Assembly: GCF_946479965.1 (NCBI RefSeq)
Contig: NZ_CAMLHX010000015.1
Span: 1 to 64,000 of the forward strand
Source: an uncultured Mucilaginibacter sp.
Lineage (GTDB): Bacteria; Bacteroidota; Bacteroidia; Sphingobacteriales; Sphingobacteriaceae
Direction of reading: 5' to 3'
DNA: 64,000 nt
Below the pieces are notes generated by a model, which was given only the letters and a program-made list of their open reading frames with translations, was not told the DNA's origin and searched no databases. The position numbers were made by a program, and so were the translations under genes. Shown here one piece after another: positions 35,387 through 44,483 of the stretch. How positions within the stretch are numbered: the stretch's first letter is position 1; every line of letters starts with the position of its first letter.

Positions 35387-36357
35387 TATTTTTTCCGTTC
35401 AGTAGTAAAACGCACCAATTGCTCGAGGCCGCGCCTGGCGTCGCTATCCGGAAAGGTATTTAAAATGGCAAAGGCTTCATCCTGGTATTTTTTCATCTGT
35501 GTTTCGGCATATTGCAGCCCGCCACGCTGGTTAACAAACGCTATAATGGCCGAGATCTTTTCCGGGTCGTCATTATGATTTTTTACAAGGCTGATCATCT
35601 TTTTCTTTTCCGCTTTATCGCAGTTATTTAAAGCGTAAATAAGCGGCAGGGTAACCTTTTTCTCTTTAATATCAATTCCGACCGGTTTACCTACATCATC
35701 TGTGCCAAAATCAAACATATCATCCTTTATCTGGAAGGCGATGCCTGTTTTTTCGCCAAACAACCGCATCTTTTCAACGGTTTCGGCACCGGCACCTGCC
35801 GAAGAGGCACCACTGGCACAGCAGGAAGCTAAAAGCGATGCTGTTTTTTGTCGAATTACATCGTAATACACCTCTTCGCTAATATCCATTCGCCGCACTT
35901 TTTCTATCTGCAGCAATTCGCCTTCGCTCATTTGGCGTACGGCCTCTGATACGATCTTGAGCAAATCAAAATCATTATGTTCAACTGATAGCAACAGGCC
36001 TTTTGACAACAGGAAATCGCCCACTAAAACAGCGATCTTGTTTTTCCATAAAGCGTTGATAGAGAAGAAGCCGCGGCGCTGGTAAGAGTTATCTACCACG
36101 TCATCATGCACCAGCGAAGCGGTGTGTAGTAGCTCAACTAAGGCCGCGCCACGGTGGGTAGCATCGGTTATGCCACCGCAAACACCGGCAGAAAAAAATA
36201 CGAACATAGGCCGTATTTGTTTGCCTTTGCGTTTAACTATGTAATGGGTAATGCGGTCCAGCAGTGGCACCGAACTTTGCATAGAGGCCTTGAATCGTTC
36301 CTCAAAAACGTCAATATCAGCGGCAATAGGTTGTTTTATGTCGTTAATACTCAGCAT
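35386..36357 (-). CDS. Trans-polyprenyl diphosphate synthase (long chain)
   Basis: A 323-residue all-helical prenyl transferase. First Asp-rich motif LVHDDVVDNS (Asp85, Asp86, Asp89), second FQIKDDMFDFG (Asp212, Asp213, Asp216), and KGKQIRPMFVFFSAG with the diphosphate-binding Lys/Arg. VRQMSEGELLQIE matches the octaprenyl/heptaprenyl family. It makes the isoprenoid side chain of menaquinone. The stop codon overlaps the terC-like start by one base. Chain length cannot be fixed from sequence. Known name ispB/hepT-like is not assigned here. Confidence 0.94.
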   Translation of the reverse strand: MLSINDIKQPIAADIDVFEERFKASMQSSVPLLDRITHYIVKRKGKQIRPMFVFFSAGVCGGITDATHRGAALVELLHTASLVHDDVVDNSYQRRGFFSINALWKNKIAVLVGDFLLSKGLLLSVEHNDFDLLKIVSEAVRQMSEGELLQIEKVRRMDISEEVYYDVIRQKTASLLASCCASGASSAGAGAETVEKMRLFGEKTGIAFQIKDDMFDFGTDDVGKPVGIDIKEKKVTLPLIYALNNCDKAEKKKMISLVKNHNDDPEKISAIIAFVNQRGGLQYAETQMKKYQDEAFAILNTFPDSDARRGLEQLVRFTTERKK

Positions 36358-36507
36358 CTAAAAATTACACAGGCCTTACGTGTTAATGGCTGTTATGCCG
36401 TAACAAACATAAGGTAAAAAACGCTATCTGTAGTAATACCAGTAATGTTTTAGTTGTTGTTAAGCAAATAACTAAGGCAAAAACCAAGGTCTATTTAAGA
36501 TCGACAA

Positions 36508-37212
36508 TTAGTCATTACCTATGGTACATATTAATTTATACCCCTGCCCGCGAATATTTAAAATGCTCACGCCGGGATCGTGCTTTAAATAATTACGCAA
36601 TTTGGTAATAAACACATCCAGGCTGCGGCCCGAAAAATAATCGTCATTGTCCCAAAAAGTCAGGAGTAAAGTTTGTCGGCTTAAAATTTGGTTGCGATTA
36701 AGAATGAGTAATTGTAATATCTCGCATTCGCGTGTTGTTAGCGCTCTTTGGACCCCTTTGAAACTTAAAACACCTTTGGGGTATTGGAATAAATAATCGC
36801 CAATTTTAGTATTACGACTTTCGGGGTTAATATTGATAGCTAACCGATTTTTACTGAGGAGCGCCTTCATCCTAATGATCAGTTCTTCAAGGCTAAAGGG
36901 TTTTTTTAAATAATCATTACCCCCGCTTTCAAAGCCTTCCACCACGTCCTCCGGCAACGAGCGCGACGTGAGAAAAATAATAGGGATGTCTATATCTGTA
37001 TTTCTGATACGTTTGGCAAAACTAAAACCGTCGCCATCGGGCAGCATCACATCCAGTATAATAATTTCCGGGGTATGTTCGCTATAAAGTTGCAATGCAT
37101 CCTTAACGGTTGCCGCATGTGCTACTGCAAAACCTCTTGATTGCAAACTTTCCCGAACGATCTCGGCCAGCACTAATTCGTCCTCTATCAGTAAAACCCT
37201 TGTTAATGTCAT
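36508..37212 (-). CDS. OmpR/PhoB-type response regulator
   Basis: A 234-residue regulator. The receiver (about 4-118) has acidic pair Glu10-Asp11, phospho-Asp54 in IIILDVMLPDGDG, Thr/Ser in IIFLTSRS and Lys in YLKKPFSLEEL. The C-terminal winged helix (about 140-230) has RECEILQLLILNRNQILSRQTLLLTFWDNDDYFSGRSLDVFITKLRNYLKHDPGVSILNIRGQGYKL. The start ATG overlaps the kinase stop in an ATGA junction, so the two are translationally coupled. The order kinase then regulator resembles RprXY of Bacteroides. Target promoters are unknown. Confidence 0.95.
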   Translation of the reverse strand: MTLTRVLLIEDELVLAEIVRESLQSRGFAVAHAATVKDALQLYSEHTPEIIILDVMLPDGDGFSFAKRIRNTDIDIPIIFLTSRSLPEDVVEGFESGGNDYLKKPFSLEELIIRMKALLSKNRLAININPESRNTKIGDYLFQYPKGVLSFKGVQRALTTRECEILQLLILNRNQILSRQTLLLTFWDNDDYFSGRSLDVFITKLRNYLKHDPGVSILNIRGQGYKLICTIGND

Positions 37213-38708
37213 AGGGGCCAGGCTAAATATAAGGTACTTCCTTTTCCCAATTCACTTTCCATCTTGCACCAACCCTTATGTTTTTCGATGATGCTTTTTA
37301 CATAACTGAGGCCCAAACCATGGCCCTTAATGTTATGGCGTTTGGACGGTACGCGATAAAACTTCTCGAAAATGTAGGGTAAATGTGCCGCGCTGATACC
37401 GGCACCTTTGTCGCTCACGGCAATAACCAGATGGTTTTGGCGGTTGGTGCATTCTATTTTAATATCGGTATGGTTTTCAGAATACTTAATGGCATTATCT
37501 ATTACGTTGATCATGGTGTGCTGGAAGTAAAGCCGATCTGCGTAAATGACGCTTAATCCGGAACGGTTGACATAACTGATATTAGCATGTTTTTGGCTGG
37601 CGAGCGTACTCTCATTTAAAATGGCCCCAATCGTTTCATCAACATTAATTTCTTCCGGCTTAATGTCAAACTGCTGATTCTCATACAGGGATATGTTAAG
37701 CACCTTATCTACCAGTGCCGATAGCCTGGCTAATTCATTTTTTGAGTGGGTGAGGTATCGCTGTGTTTTGGCGCGGTCATCTAAAACGTCAAAGCTCAAT
37801 AAGGCTTCAACTGCAGCAGATACCGTGGCAATGGGCGTTTTAAACTCATGGGTAATATTAGCAATGAAATCGTTCTTAATAGCCGAGATTTTTTTCTCCC
37901 TAAACACAGTCCTTAACAGGTAAAACAAACTAAAAGCCACCCCCGCTAACAACATTACCGACCCGGCGACTAACAAGGCCATTTGCCTGGCAATGTATGG
38001 AAACGGATCACGGAACATGGCCCTTATATAGTGATCTGTTTTGCTTCGTTTATAGGTAGCGAATGCTTTACTGATAACGGGGTAGGCAGCCAATAGCGAC
38101 GGCGCAAAATTGCTTTTGTTAAATGTGCTGTCTTTCGATCGCAGATAAAATTTAAAAGGCACATGGATACCTCTTTCGGCTAGCCGGGTTTTTAAAATAG
38201 GACCTAGGCGGGCGGTATCAAAATCATATTTTTGAGTCTGTTGCGAAACAAAAGCGCCCATTGTTTGGGTATAATACATTACAGAATGCTCCTCTAATTC
38301 GTTATTGCGGTAATGCTTAGCAAAAAAACGAGCCAATTTGGTTCTGTATGCCAGGTCGGTTTCTCCTTTTTGCTGCACATCCAGGCTATCACTATGAAAA
38401 GAATATCCCTCTTTTAAATTATTAGCGTTTGCGACGTTAAAAATGGTGGTCTTTACCTTTTCGTTATACTTTACTGTCAATGAGTAATTCGTGCTGTCCA
38501 TCAGTGTCTGGAAAATATGCTGCTGTATGGTATCACAACGCACCGAAAATTCCTTTTTTACGGCGTCTTCCATAGCCAGATTTACCTCTTTTTCTAAATT
38601 CAGCTTGTTTAGTTTGTAATAGTTTTTTATCCAATATAACTGCAATGCAAACACCCCCGCTACTGCAGCAACGCAAAGAACCAATAAATAGCGGGTGCTT
38701 TTTTTCAT
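37209..38708 (-). CDS. Membrane sensor histidine kinase, partner of the OmpR-type regulator
   Basis: Start chosen at the ATG 38708 (MKKSTRYLLVL), giving 499 residues; a TTG at 38717 is in frame but lies in a TATATTTG box (38715-38722, minus strand). Two membrane helices (about 9-28 and 244-267) flank a periplasmic sensor of about 215 residues. HisKA has His287 in NITHEFKTPIATVSA, and the ATPase domain has N-box HTMINVIDNAIKYSE, G1 VSDKGAGIS, and G2 KGHGLGLSYVK. It ends in ATGA overlap with the response regulator. The kinase and regulator form one operon with RprX-like layout; the signal is unknown. Confidence 0.94.
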   Translation of the reverse strand: MKKSTRYLLVLCVAAVAGVFALQLYWIKNYYKLNKLNLEKEVNLAMEDAVKKEFSVRCDTIQQHIFQTLMDSTNYSLTVKYNEKVKTTIFNVANANNLKEGYSFHSDSLDVQQKGETDLAYRTKLARFFAKHYRNNELEEHSVMYYTQTMGAFVSQQTQKYDFDTARLGPILKTRLAERGIHVPFKFYLRSKDSTFNKSNFAPSLLAAYPVISKAFATYKRSKTDHYIRAMFRDPFPYIARQMALLVAGSVMLLAGVAFSLFYLLRTVFREKKISAIKNDFIANITHEFKTPIATVSAAVEALLSFDVLDDRAKTQRYLTHSKNELARLSALVDKVLNISLYENQQFDIKPEEINVDETIGAILNESTLASQKHANISYVNRSGLSVIYADRLYFQHTMINVIDNAIKYSENHTDIKIECTNRQNHLVIAVSDKGAGISAAHLPYIFEKFYRVPSKRHNIKGHGLGLSYVKSIIEKHKGWCKMESELGKGSTLYLAWPL

Positions 38709-38837
38709 ACTATCCAAATATATAGTCTTGATGGCTATTTGATCTTCGCGTTAACATAATATAACCTAATTTAACCCGCTCAATAACATGGTTTTGTTTT
38801 TTAGATGAGGAGTTTTACATCATTAAAAAAACTCATC

Positions 38838-40046
38838 ATGAAAAAACTTATCATTATTACCCTCTTGCTTATCACATGTAAAGCAGGTGCTCAAAATTAC
38901 ATTCTTAAACCCGGTGATAAATTTCCCGGCGTTATTATCGGGCCGATAATCAACGCGCCTGTTACGCAGCTGAACTTAAGCACGCATCCATCCAATAAAC
39001 TTTTCATCATTAACTTTTGGGGAACATGGTGTAGTCCCTGCCTTCCTGAAATGGATTCGTTGGCGAAACTTCAAGCTCAATTTAAGGGACAGATTCAAAT
39101 AATCGGTTTATCCGATGACCCTATCAACAAGCTAAAGAAATATTTAGCTAAAAAACCATCCAAAATATGGCTGGCTTCTGATACTTCTTCACTGCTGTAT
39201 CAAATGCTTAATTTGGCAAGTGTTGGGCAGTGTATAGTGATAAATAGCAAACACGAAATTGTGGCTCTGCTGCAATCAGAGTCGGTGAATGCTAAAACCA
39301 TCAGTCGGCTTATAAAGGGAGAAAAAGTTAAATCAAATGGCGAAACAAAGAATCGGCTTAACGTTACCAATAAAGATCCGTTTGGGGTAGATAGTTTGCT
39401 GACCAGTAATTTTACCGTCCGGGGTTATATGAAAGATCAGGGAACAATGGGCCGGAGGTATGCAAATGGGATTTATGGCGGCCGTAGGGTTAGTTATTTT
39501 AATATCAACGTAGAGGTATTATATAAAGATGCTTACGGCATTGTCTCTGAAAAACAAGTAGTTTATGAAGGGCGCGCTAAAAAATATTCCGACTATAAAA
39601 ATAAAGACCTTTTATATTGTTTTGACCTGTTAGTTACCCCTGCTCAAAAGGATAACCTGCACATCATCATGCAGCAAAAGCTTCAAGCCGAGATGCCTGT
39701 GAAAGGCCGAATTGAAATGCGCGACGTGGATGTTTATATTTTAAAGCTAAAAGATGCCGGCAAGATAATAGTCCCAAAATCAAAACAGGCAATGCTTGTC
39801 TACGAGTTTGACGGCCGCGGTTTTGACGGGAAAGGCATTACATTAAATCAGTTTGCCGACGCATATCTCAGCAATGAGTTTGACCTGCCTGTAATAAATG
39901 AAACTGGTTTGGAGGGCCTATACGATATTAAGACCAATATAGAATTACGCAGCCAGGAGGGCGTCCATAAATCAATAGATGATATCGGGTTTAGCGTTAC
40001 CAAAGCCCGCAGGAAGATCAAGACGCTGATACTTTATACGGAATAA
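38838..40046 (+). CDS. TlpA-like thiol-disulfide protein with C-terminal extension
   Basis: ATG at 38838 gives 402 residues with signal MKKLIIITLLLITCKAGAQ; the alternative start 38805 adds a charged stretch before it. The thioredoxin-like domain (about 20-160) has the CxxC motif WGTWC65SPC68LPE; LFIINFWGTWC is the TlpA/ResA signature. Residues after about 175 form a second, unrecognised region (TSNFTVRGYMKDQGTMGRRYANGIYGG, VYEGRAKKYSDYKNKDLLYCFDLLV). The thioredoxin part would reduce or exchange disulfides in the periplasm. The gene faces away from the kinase gene and reads toward the GH95 gene, 165 bp away. Confidence 0.88.
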   Translation: MKKLIIITLLLITCKAGAQNYILKPGDKFPGVIIGPIINAPVTQLNLSTHPSNKLFIINFWGTWCSPCLPEMDSLAKLQAQFKGQIQIIGLSDDPINKLKKYLAKKPSKIWLASDTSSLLYQMLNLASVGQCIVINSKHEIVALLQSESVNAKTISRLIKGEKVKSNGETKNRLNVTNKDPFGVDSLLTSNFTVRGYMKDQGTMGRRYANGIYGGRRVSYFNINVEVLYKDAYGIVSEKQVVYEGRAKKYSDYKNKDLLYCFDLLVTPAQKDNLHIIMQQKLQAEMPVKGRIEMRDVDVYILKLKDAGKIIVPKSKQAMLVYEFDGRGFDGKGITLNQFADAYLSNEFDLPVINETGLEGLYDIKTNIELRSQEGVHKSIDDIGFSVTKARRKIKTLILYTE

Positions 40047-40210
40047 ATTTTATGCCGGAGATATGGCTCTTCTTTTGTTGCTGATCGGCTCTGTGTATTT
40101 TACATATCCAATATGGAATATTCTGCTTAATAGATTTTTAAGCTAATTGCTCGAAAAATAAGTAATTTGGGGCCACCAATTTTTGATTCCAACAACCAAT
40201 TAGTAATAAA

Positions 40211-42679
40211 ATGAAGAAGTTATTCTTACTACCACTATTAATTATATCGACCATTGGCTTTGCGCAAACAAAGCAGAGCATGAAGCTCTGGTATAAAACG
40301 CCTGCCGGCAAAACCTGGGAAAACGCTTTGCCTATTGGGAATGGCCATCAAGGTGCCATGATCTATGGAAATGTCGAAAAGGAAACTATCCAGCTTAATG
40401 AGCACACGGTTTGGAGCGGTGGCCCCAACCGTAATGATAACCCGATGGCATTAGATTCATTGGCCCTGATACGGAAATATATATTTGAAGGGAAACGAAA
40501 AGAGGCGGAGAAAACCGCGGGCAAAGCCATTATTACAAAACTGTCTCATGGCCAAAAATTTGAACCGGTAGGGAGTCTTCAATTAGCTTTTGCCGGACAT
40601 GATAAGTTTTCAAATTATTACAGGGAGTTAGATATTGAAAGAGCTGTTACAAAAACGTCATACACGGTTGATGATGTAACCTATACCCGCGAAGCGATAG
40701 CATCGTTTCCAGACCGCGTTGTTGCAATGCGATTAACGGCAAGCAAGCCGGGCAAACTTTCTTTTACGGCTAGTTTTACCACGCCCCAAACAAGAGCGAC
40801 CATTAAAACAACACCCGCCAAAGAACTGACCATTTTCGGGGTTACTTCTGACCATGAAACGGTTAAAGGCATGGTGAATTACAAAGGTATTGTAAGAATG
40901 AAACTGGAGGGTGGCGACCTGGCATCAAATGATACTTCGCTCACAGTAAAAAATGCGAATGCGGTAACTATCTATATTTCTATTGCTACTAACTTTAATA
41001 ACTACCATGATGTTAGCGGCGATCAGGACAAAAGAGCGTTGGATTATTTGAACAAGGCTTATGTAAAGTCCTTTGCAGCTATGTTACCCGCCCATGTAGC
41101 AGCTTATCAAAAATATTTTAACAGGGTAAAACTTAATTTGGGCGTTAGTGATGCGGCAGCGGCCGCTTTGCCTACGGATGAAAGGCTGAAGAATTTTAAC
41201 ACAACCAACGATCAATCTTTTGCAGCGCTTTATTATCAATTTGGCCGTTATCTTTTGATCTCTTCTTCGCAGCCCGGCGGACAGGCAGCTAACTTGCAGG
41301 GTATATGGAATGATAAGCTCAAAGCATCATGGGATAGCAAGTACACTGTTAACATTAACGCAGAAATGAACTACTGGCCCGCAGAGAAAACAAACCTGCC
41401 CGAAATGCATTTGCCATTTATTGAGATGGTGAAAGACATGTCAATAGCCGGCCAAAAAACAGCGAAGGATATGTATGGCGCCCGTGGTTGGGTGGCTCAC
41501 CATAATACAGATATTTGGCGTGCTACCGGCGCAATTGATGGCGCTACCTATGGCTTATGGAACGGTACCGGCGGTTGGACCAGCCAGCACCTTTGGGAGC
41601 ATTATTTATATAGTGGTGATAAGGCTTATCTGGCGTCTATATACCCGGTAATGAAGGGTGCAGCAACTTTTTATGTTGATTATTTGGTGGAGCACCCGCA
41701 ATACAAATGGCTGGTTGTTGCTCCGGATGAGTCGCCCGAGAACCCATCAAAGCAACACCAGAACTCTGCGGTTGATGCGGGGGTAACCATGACCAACCAA
41801 ATAGTTTTTGAATTGCTAAGCTCTACCATAAAAGCGGCAGAGGCTTTGAAGAAAGATGCCAAGTTTATTGATACTTTAAAGGCGATAAGAAAACGCCTGC
41901 CGCCTATGCACATTGGACAATATGGCCAGTTACAAGAGTGGCTGGATGATGTAGACGATCCAAAAGATAATCACCGCCATATCTCTCATTTGTATGGTTT
42001 ATTTCCATCCAACCAGATCTCGCCTCTTCGCACACCAGAATTGGCCAGCGCTGCTAAAACTACGCTAACGCATCGTGGTGATGTATCTACCGGGTGGAGC
42101 ATGGGCTGGAAAGTAAACTGGTGGGCAAAAATGCTGGATGGCAATCACGCTTATAAACTAATTCAAAACCAGCTTACACCGGTTGGTTCTGGTGGCCGTG
42201 GCAGCGGTGGTACTTATAATAACCTATTTGATGCCCACCCGCCATTCCAGATAGATGGTAACTTTGGCTGTACATCGGGTATTACAGAAATGCTGATGCA
42301 AAGCGAAAACGGCGAAGTGCATTTACTTCCGGCGCTTCCGGATGTTTGGCAAAATGGTAGCATTAGCGGCATCCGTGCTATGGGCGGTTTCCAAATTGTA
42401 AGTTTAGAATGGAAGGATTCAAAGCTGGTAAAGGCGGTTATCAAATCTACGTTGGGCGGTAATTTAAGATTACGGGCACCTAACGCGATCAAAGTAGCTG
42501 CGGGAACGCCGTTGAAAAAGGCAGCAGGCAAAAACTCAAATGTGTTTTTCCAGGTTGAGGAAACGCCTGCAGCGATCATATCTGAAAAGGCAACTATCAC
42601 TCCACTGACATTGAAAGAGACTATGGTTTATGACCTGCCAACAACAGCAGGCAAAACCTATACGTTGGTGGCAAAGTAA
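40211..42679 (+). CDS. GH95 family glycoside hydrolase (alpha-L-fucosidase / galactosidase type), copy 1
   Basis: An 822-residue secreted enzyme (signal [19 protein letters not shown]). N-terminal beta domain: [45 protein letters not shown]. The (alpha/alpha)6 catalytic region contains [49 protein letters not shown] and [16 protein letters not shown]; family residues equal to N421, N423, E566 and D766 of bifidobacterial AfcA can be matched. GH95 acts on alpha-1,2-fucosyl or related L-galactosyl residues of plant and host glycans. The exact substrate is unknown. It is a single gene, ending at a hairpin. Confidence 0.95.
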   Translation: MKKLFLLPLLIISTIGFAQTKQSMKLWYKTPAGKTWENALPIGNGHQGAMIYGNVEKETIQLNEHTVWSGGPNRNDNPMALDSLALIRKYIFEGKRKEAEKTAGKAIITKLSHGQKFEPVGSLQLAFAGHDKFSNYYRELDIERAVTKTSYTVDDVTYTREAIASFPDRVVAMRLTASKPGKLSFTASFTTPQTRATIKTTPAKELTIFGVTSDHETVKGMVNYKGIVRMKLEGGDLASNDTSLTVKNANAVTIYISIATNFNNYHDVSGDQDKRALDYLNKAYVKSFAAMLPAHVAAYQKYFNRVKLNLGVSDAAAAALPTDERLKNFNTTNDQSFAALYYQFGRYLLISSSQPGGQAANLQGIWNDKLKASWDSKYTVNINAEMNYWPAEKTNLPEMHLPFIEMVKDMSIAGQKTAKDMYGARGWVAHHNTDIWRATGAIDGATYGLWNGTGGWTSQHLWEHYLYSGDKAYLASIYPVMKGAATFYVDYLVEHPQYKWLVVAPDESPENPSKQHQNSAVDAGVTMTNQIVFELLSSTIKAAEALKKDAKFIDTLKAIRKRLPPMHIGQYGQLQEWLDDVDDPKDNHRHISHLYGLFPSNQISPLRTPELASAAKTTLTHRGDVSTGWSMGWKVNWWAKMLDGNHAYKLIQNQLTPVGSGGRGSGGTYNNLFDAHPPFQIDGNFGCTSGITEMLMQSENGEVHLLPALPDVWQNGSISGIRAMGGFQIVSLEWKDSKLVKAVIKSTLGGNLRLRAPNAIKVAAGTPLKKAAGKNSNVFFQVEETPAAIISEKATITPLTLKETMVYDLPTTAGKTYTLVAK

Positions 42680-42715
42680 ATTGCTCCATCAGAATAATTA
42701 AACAACGAAGGCGAG

Positions 42716-42742
42716 CAAGCCTGCATTTTCATTGCAGGCTTG
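42716..42742 (+). terminator. Hairpin terminator after GH95 copy 1
   Basis: Perfect 10-bp stem CAAGCCTGCA (42716-42725) / TGCAGGCTTG (42733-42742) with a 7-nt loop, then TTTGTTT. It also lies at the 3' end of the convergent DUF1905 gene, and so may serve both. Confidence 0.85.
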
Positions 42743-42748
42743 TTTGTT

Positions 42749-43231
42749 TCAGGGCTTGTCCCGCGCCATAAACCTGTTCTTACCAAGCAGGAAACCTATA
42801 GCCAGCTTTATATTTTTCTTCCGGGTTTCAACTGTCTTTAAATTAGCTATATAACGAATGATCTCCTTCTGCCTGGAAGGTGGTAATCCATGAAAGATGG
42901 CGTGTGCTTCTTTGTTTTGAGCCAGTGCTTTTATAAGATCGGGATGGGGGTGCAGCGTACGATCACGCCGATCAAACTCGATCGATACTTCTATAATTTC
43001 GCCTATCTTTTTGGGCGAATTGGGTAGCATAGTGGTGTTAATGTATAAACGCCATTCTCCCTGGTAACGTAACAATGTCTGTTCGTATGGTTTTCCGTTT
43101 ACCAATCCGCACACCGGAATATGCCCCTTCTCTTTTCCGGCATCTTTAAATAATGCTGCTAGTATAGCCTGCGGGACAAAAACGAAAGGGTTTATTCCGA
43201 TGATATCTAGCTTAGCTTTAAAAGTTTGCAT
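42749..43231 (-). CDS. DUF1905 / YdeI-OmpD-associated family protein
   Basis: The ATG at 43231 gives 160 residues (MQTFKAKLDIIG). A TTG at 43240 is less likely. The N-terminal DUF1905 beta barrel (about 1-92) contains KAKLDIIGINPFVFVPQAIL, GHIPVCGLVNGKPYEQTLLRYQGEWRLYINTTM and GEIIEVSIEFDRRDR. The C-terminal helical part (about 98-155, LIKALAQNKEAHAIFHGLPPSRQKEIIRYIANLKTVETRKKNIKLAI) is the YdeI/OmpD-associated module with its SRQKEIIxYI motif. Function is unknown. It ends near the GH95 terminator. Confidence 0.9.
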   Translation of the reverse strand: MQTFKAKLDIIGINPFVFVPQAILAALFKDAGKEKGHIPVCGLVNGKPYEQTLLRYQGEWRLYINTTMLPNSPKKIGEIIEVSIEFDRRDRTLHPHPDLIKALAQNKEAHAIFHGLPPSRQKEIIRYIANLKTVETRKKNIKLAIGFLLGKNRFMARDKP

Positions 43232-43341
43232 GTGCTGCAAGATACAGCTTGCACAACATTATTTATAAACGAAAAATACAGTTTTGTTTACTCAATTGCA
43301 GTTAACTGCCATTGAGTTTCAAGATGATATTTATATCTAAC

Positions 43342-43373
43342 AAAAAAATGCTGCCTAAAATTGGCAGCATTTT
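43342..43373 (-). terminator. Terminator downstream of tRNA-Ser
   Basis: On the minus strand an AAAATGCTGCC / GGCAGCATTTT hairpin (11-bp stem, 43345-43373) is followed by a run of seven T. It lies 9 bp beyond the 3' end of the tRNA. Confidence 0.9.
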
Positions 43374-43382
43374 CAATTTGTG

Positions 43383-43470
43383 CGGAGAGGGAGGGATTCG
43401 AACCCTCGATACACTTTTGGCGTATACACACTTTCCAGGCGTGCTCTTTCGACCACTCAGACACCTCTCC
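43383..43470 (-). tRNA. tRNA-Ser (anticodon GGA)
   Basis: On the minus strand: acceptor GGAGAGG pairs with CCTCTCC, discriminator G, D-arm with GAGTGGTCGAAAG, anticodon loop CTGGAAA (GGA, reading UCC/UCU Ser codons), a long class-II variable arm (GTGTATACGCC...GTGTATC) and T-arm GAGGGTTCGAATCCCTC. The 88-nt length and the long variable arm prove the serine class. The 3' CCA is not encoded (next bases are CAC). It is a single tRNA with its own terminator. Confidence 0.95.
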
Positions 43471-43505
43471 TGGTTAAATATCGGACGGCAAATGTAACAA
43501 AAAAA

Positions 43506-43528
43506 ACCGCCCCGAAATTCGGAGCGGT
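43506..43528 (-). terminator. Strong terminator-like hairpin with no gene on its 5' side
   Basis: ACCGCCCCGAA / TTCGGAGCGGT with one mismatch, then eight T on the minus strand. The nearest minus-strand gene upstream is the 44484 kinase, past the oppositely directed arr gene, so it either closes a small RNA or blocks antisense transcription into the tRNA. Confidence 0.6.
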
Positions 43529-43719
43529 CAAAACTAAATTATAACCTAAAAACTATACTATCACTTTATCACCATCATGGCAATTGCGGTGTTATTATAA
43601 TAGAGTGCTTTAAGCTTAGATGGTTTAATGCAGATAATTATTTTTGTAAGATGATATGCGGCAGGCCAAACATTTGCCGTTATAACTGCAGATTAGCTAG
43701 AATTTATTTTAATAGTAAT

Positions 43720-44463
43720 ATGGAATTTAACCCAAACAGCAACGTTATTCAACTTTGTATCCAAGGCATGGCCATGGAAGAAAAAGGTAAACCCGAAGAA
43801 GCAAACGAACTGTTTGTTAAGGCTTGGAATGAAGCGACAAACGATTTTGAAAAATTTATTGCAGCTCATTATGTGGCCCGGCATCAAAAAACAACTGCCG
43901 ACAGGTTAAAATGGTATCAAACAGCTTTGGAGTTTGCGTTAAGGGTAAATAATGACGCTGTTAAAGGCGCTTATGCTTCGTTATATTTAAATATTGCCAA
44001 ATGCTACGAAGACATGGGCGACTTCGACAACGCGAAAAAGAATGAGGCATTAGCCACCTCTTTCAGTACCGCGCCAACGGATAAGGGTCCATTTTATCAT
44101 GGTACCAGAGCAGACTTGAAGGTTGGTGATTTTTTAACGCCGGGATACCTATCTAATTATAAAGAGGAGCTCCAAATGAATCATATATACTTCACCGCTG
44201 TGGCTAATGGAGCCGGCCTTGCTGCTGCACTGGCTAAAGGCGATGGACGTGAACGTGTTTATATAGTTGAACCGACAGGAGATTTTGAAAATGATCCAAA
44301 CGTTACCGACAAAAAATTTCCGGGCAACCCCACCCGCTCGTATAGAACCCTGGAGCCTTTAAAGATAGTTGGCGAAGCAACAGATTGGGCGAGACAAACA
44401 CCCCAAGATTTACAAAAATGGCGCGAAAGACTAGCCAATAACAAAGGGCAAATTATTAATTAG
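43720..44463 (+). CDS. arr: Arr-type rifamycin ADP-ribosyltransferase with helical N-terminal domain
   Basis: The ATG at 43720 gives 247 residues. Residues 1-118 are helical with a TPR-like pattern (EEKGKPEEANELFVKAWNEA, YLNIAKCYEDMGDFDNAKKNEALA). Residues 122-240 match Arr: PFYHGTRADLKVGDFLTPG (His127), MNHIYFTAVANGAGLAAALA (Tyr157), RVYIVEPTGDFENDPNVTDKKFPGNPTRSYRT (Asp193), and LKIVGEATDW. Arr uses NAD+ to ADP-ribosylate rifampicin at C23 and so prevents RNA polymerase inhibition. Stand-alone Arr is about 140 aa, so the N-terminal domain is extra. Activity is not shown by the sequence. Confidence 0.93.
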   Translation: MEFNPNSNVIQLCIQGMAMEEKGKPEEANELFVKAWNEATNDFEKFIAAHYVARHQKTTADRLKWYQTALEFALRVNNDAVKGAYASLYLNIAKCYEDMGDFDNAKKNEALATSFSTAPTDKGPFYHGTRADLKVGDFLTPGYLSNYKEELQMNHIYFTAVANGAGLAAALAKGDGRERVYIVEPTGDFENDPNVTDKKFPGNPTRSYRTLEPLKIVGEATDWARQTPQDLQKWRERLANNKGQIIN

Positions 44464-44483
44464 TTTGAATATGCGGACCCTTT

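Noticed and set aside
43312..43497. A 61-residue frame on the + strand
   Set aside because: It runs through the tRNA-Ser gene on the opposite strand and its translation reflects tRNA sequence.
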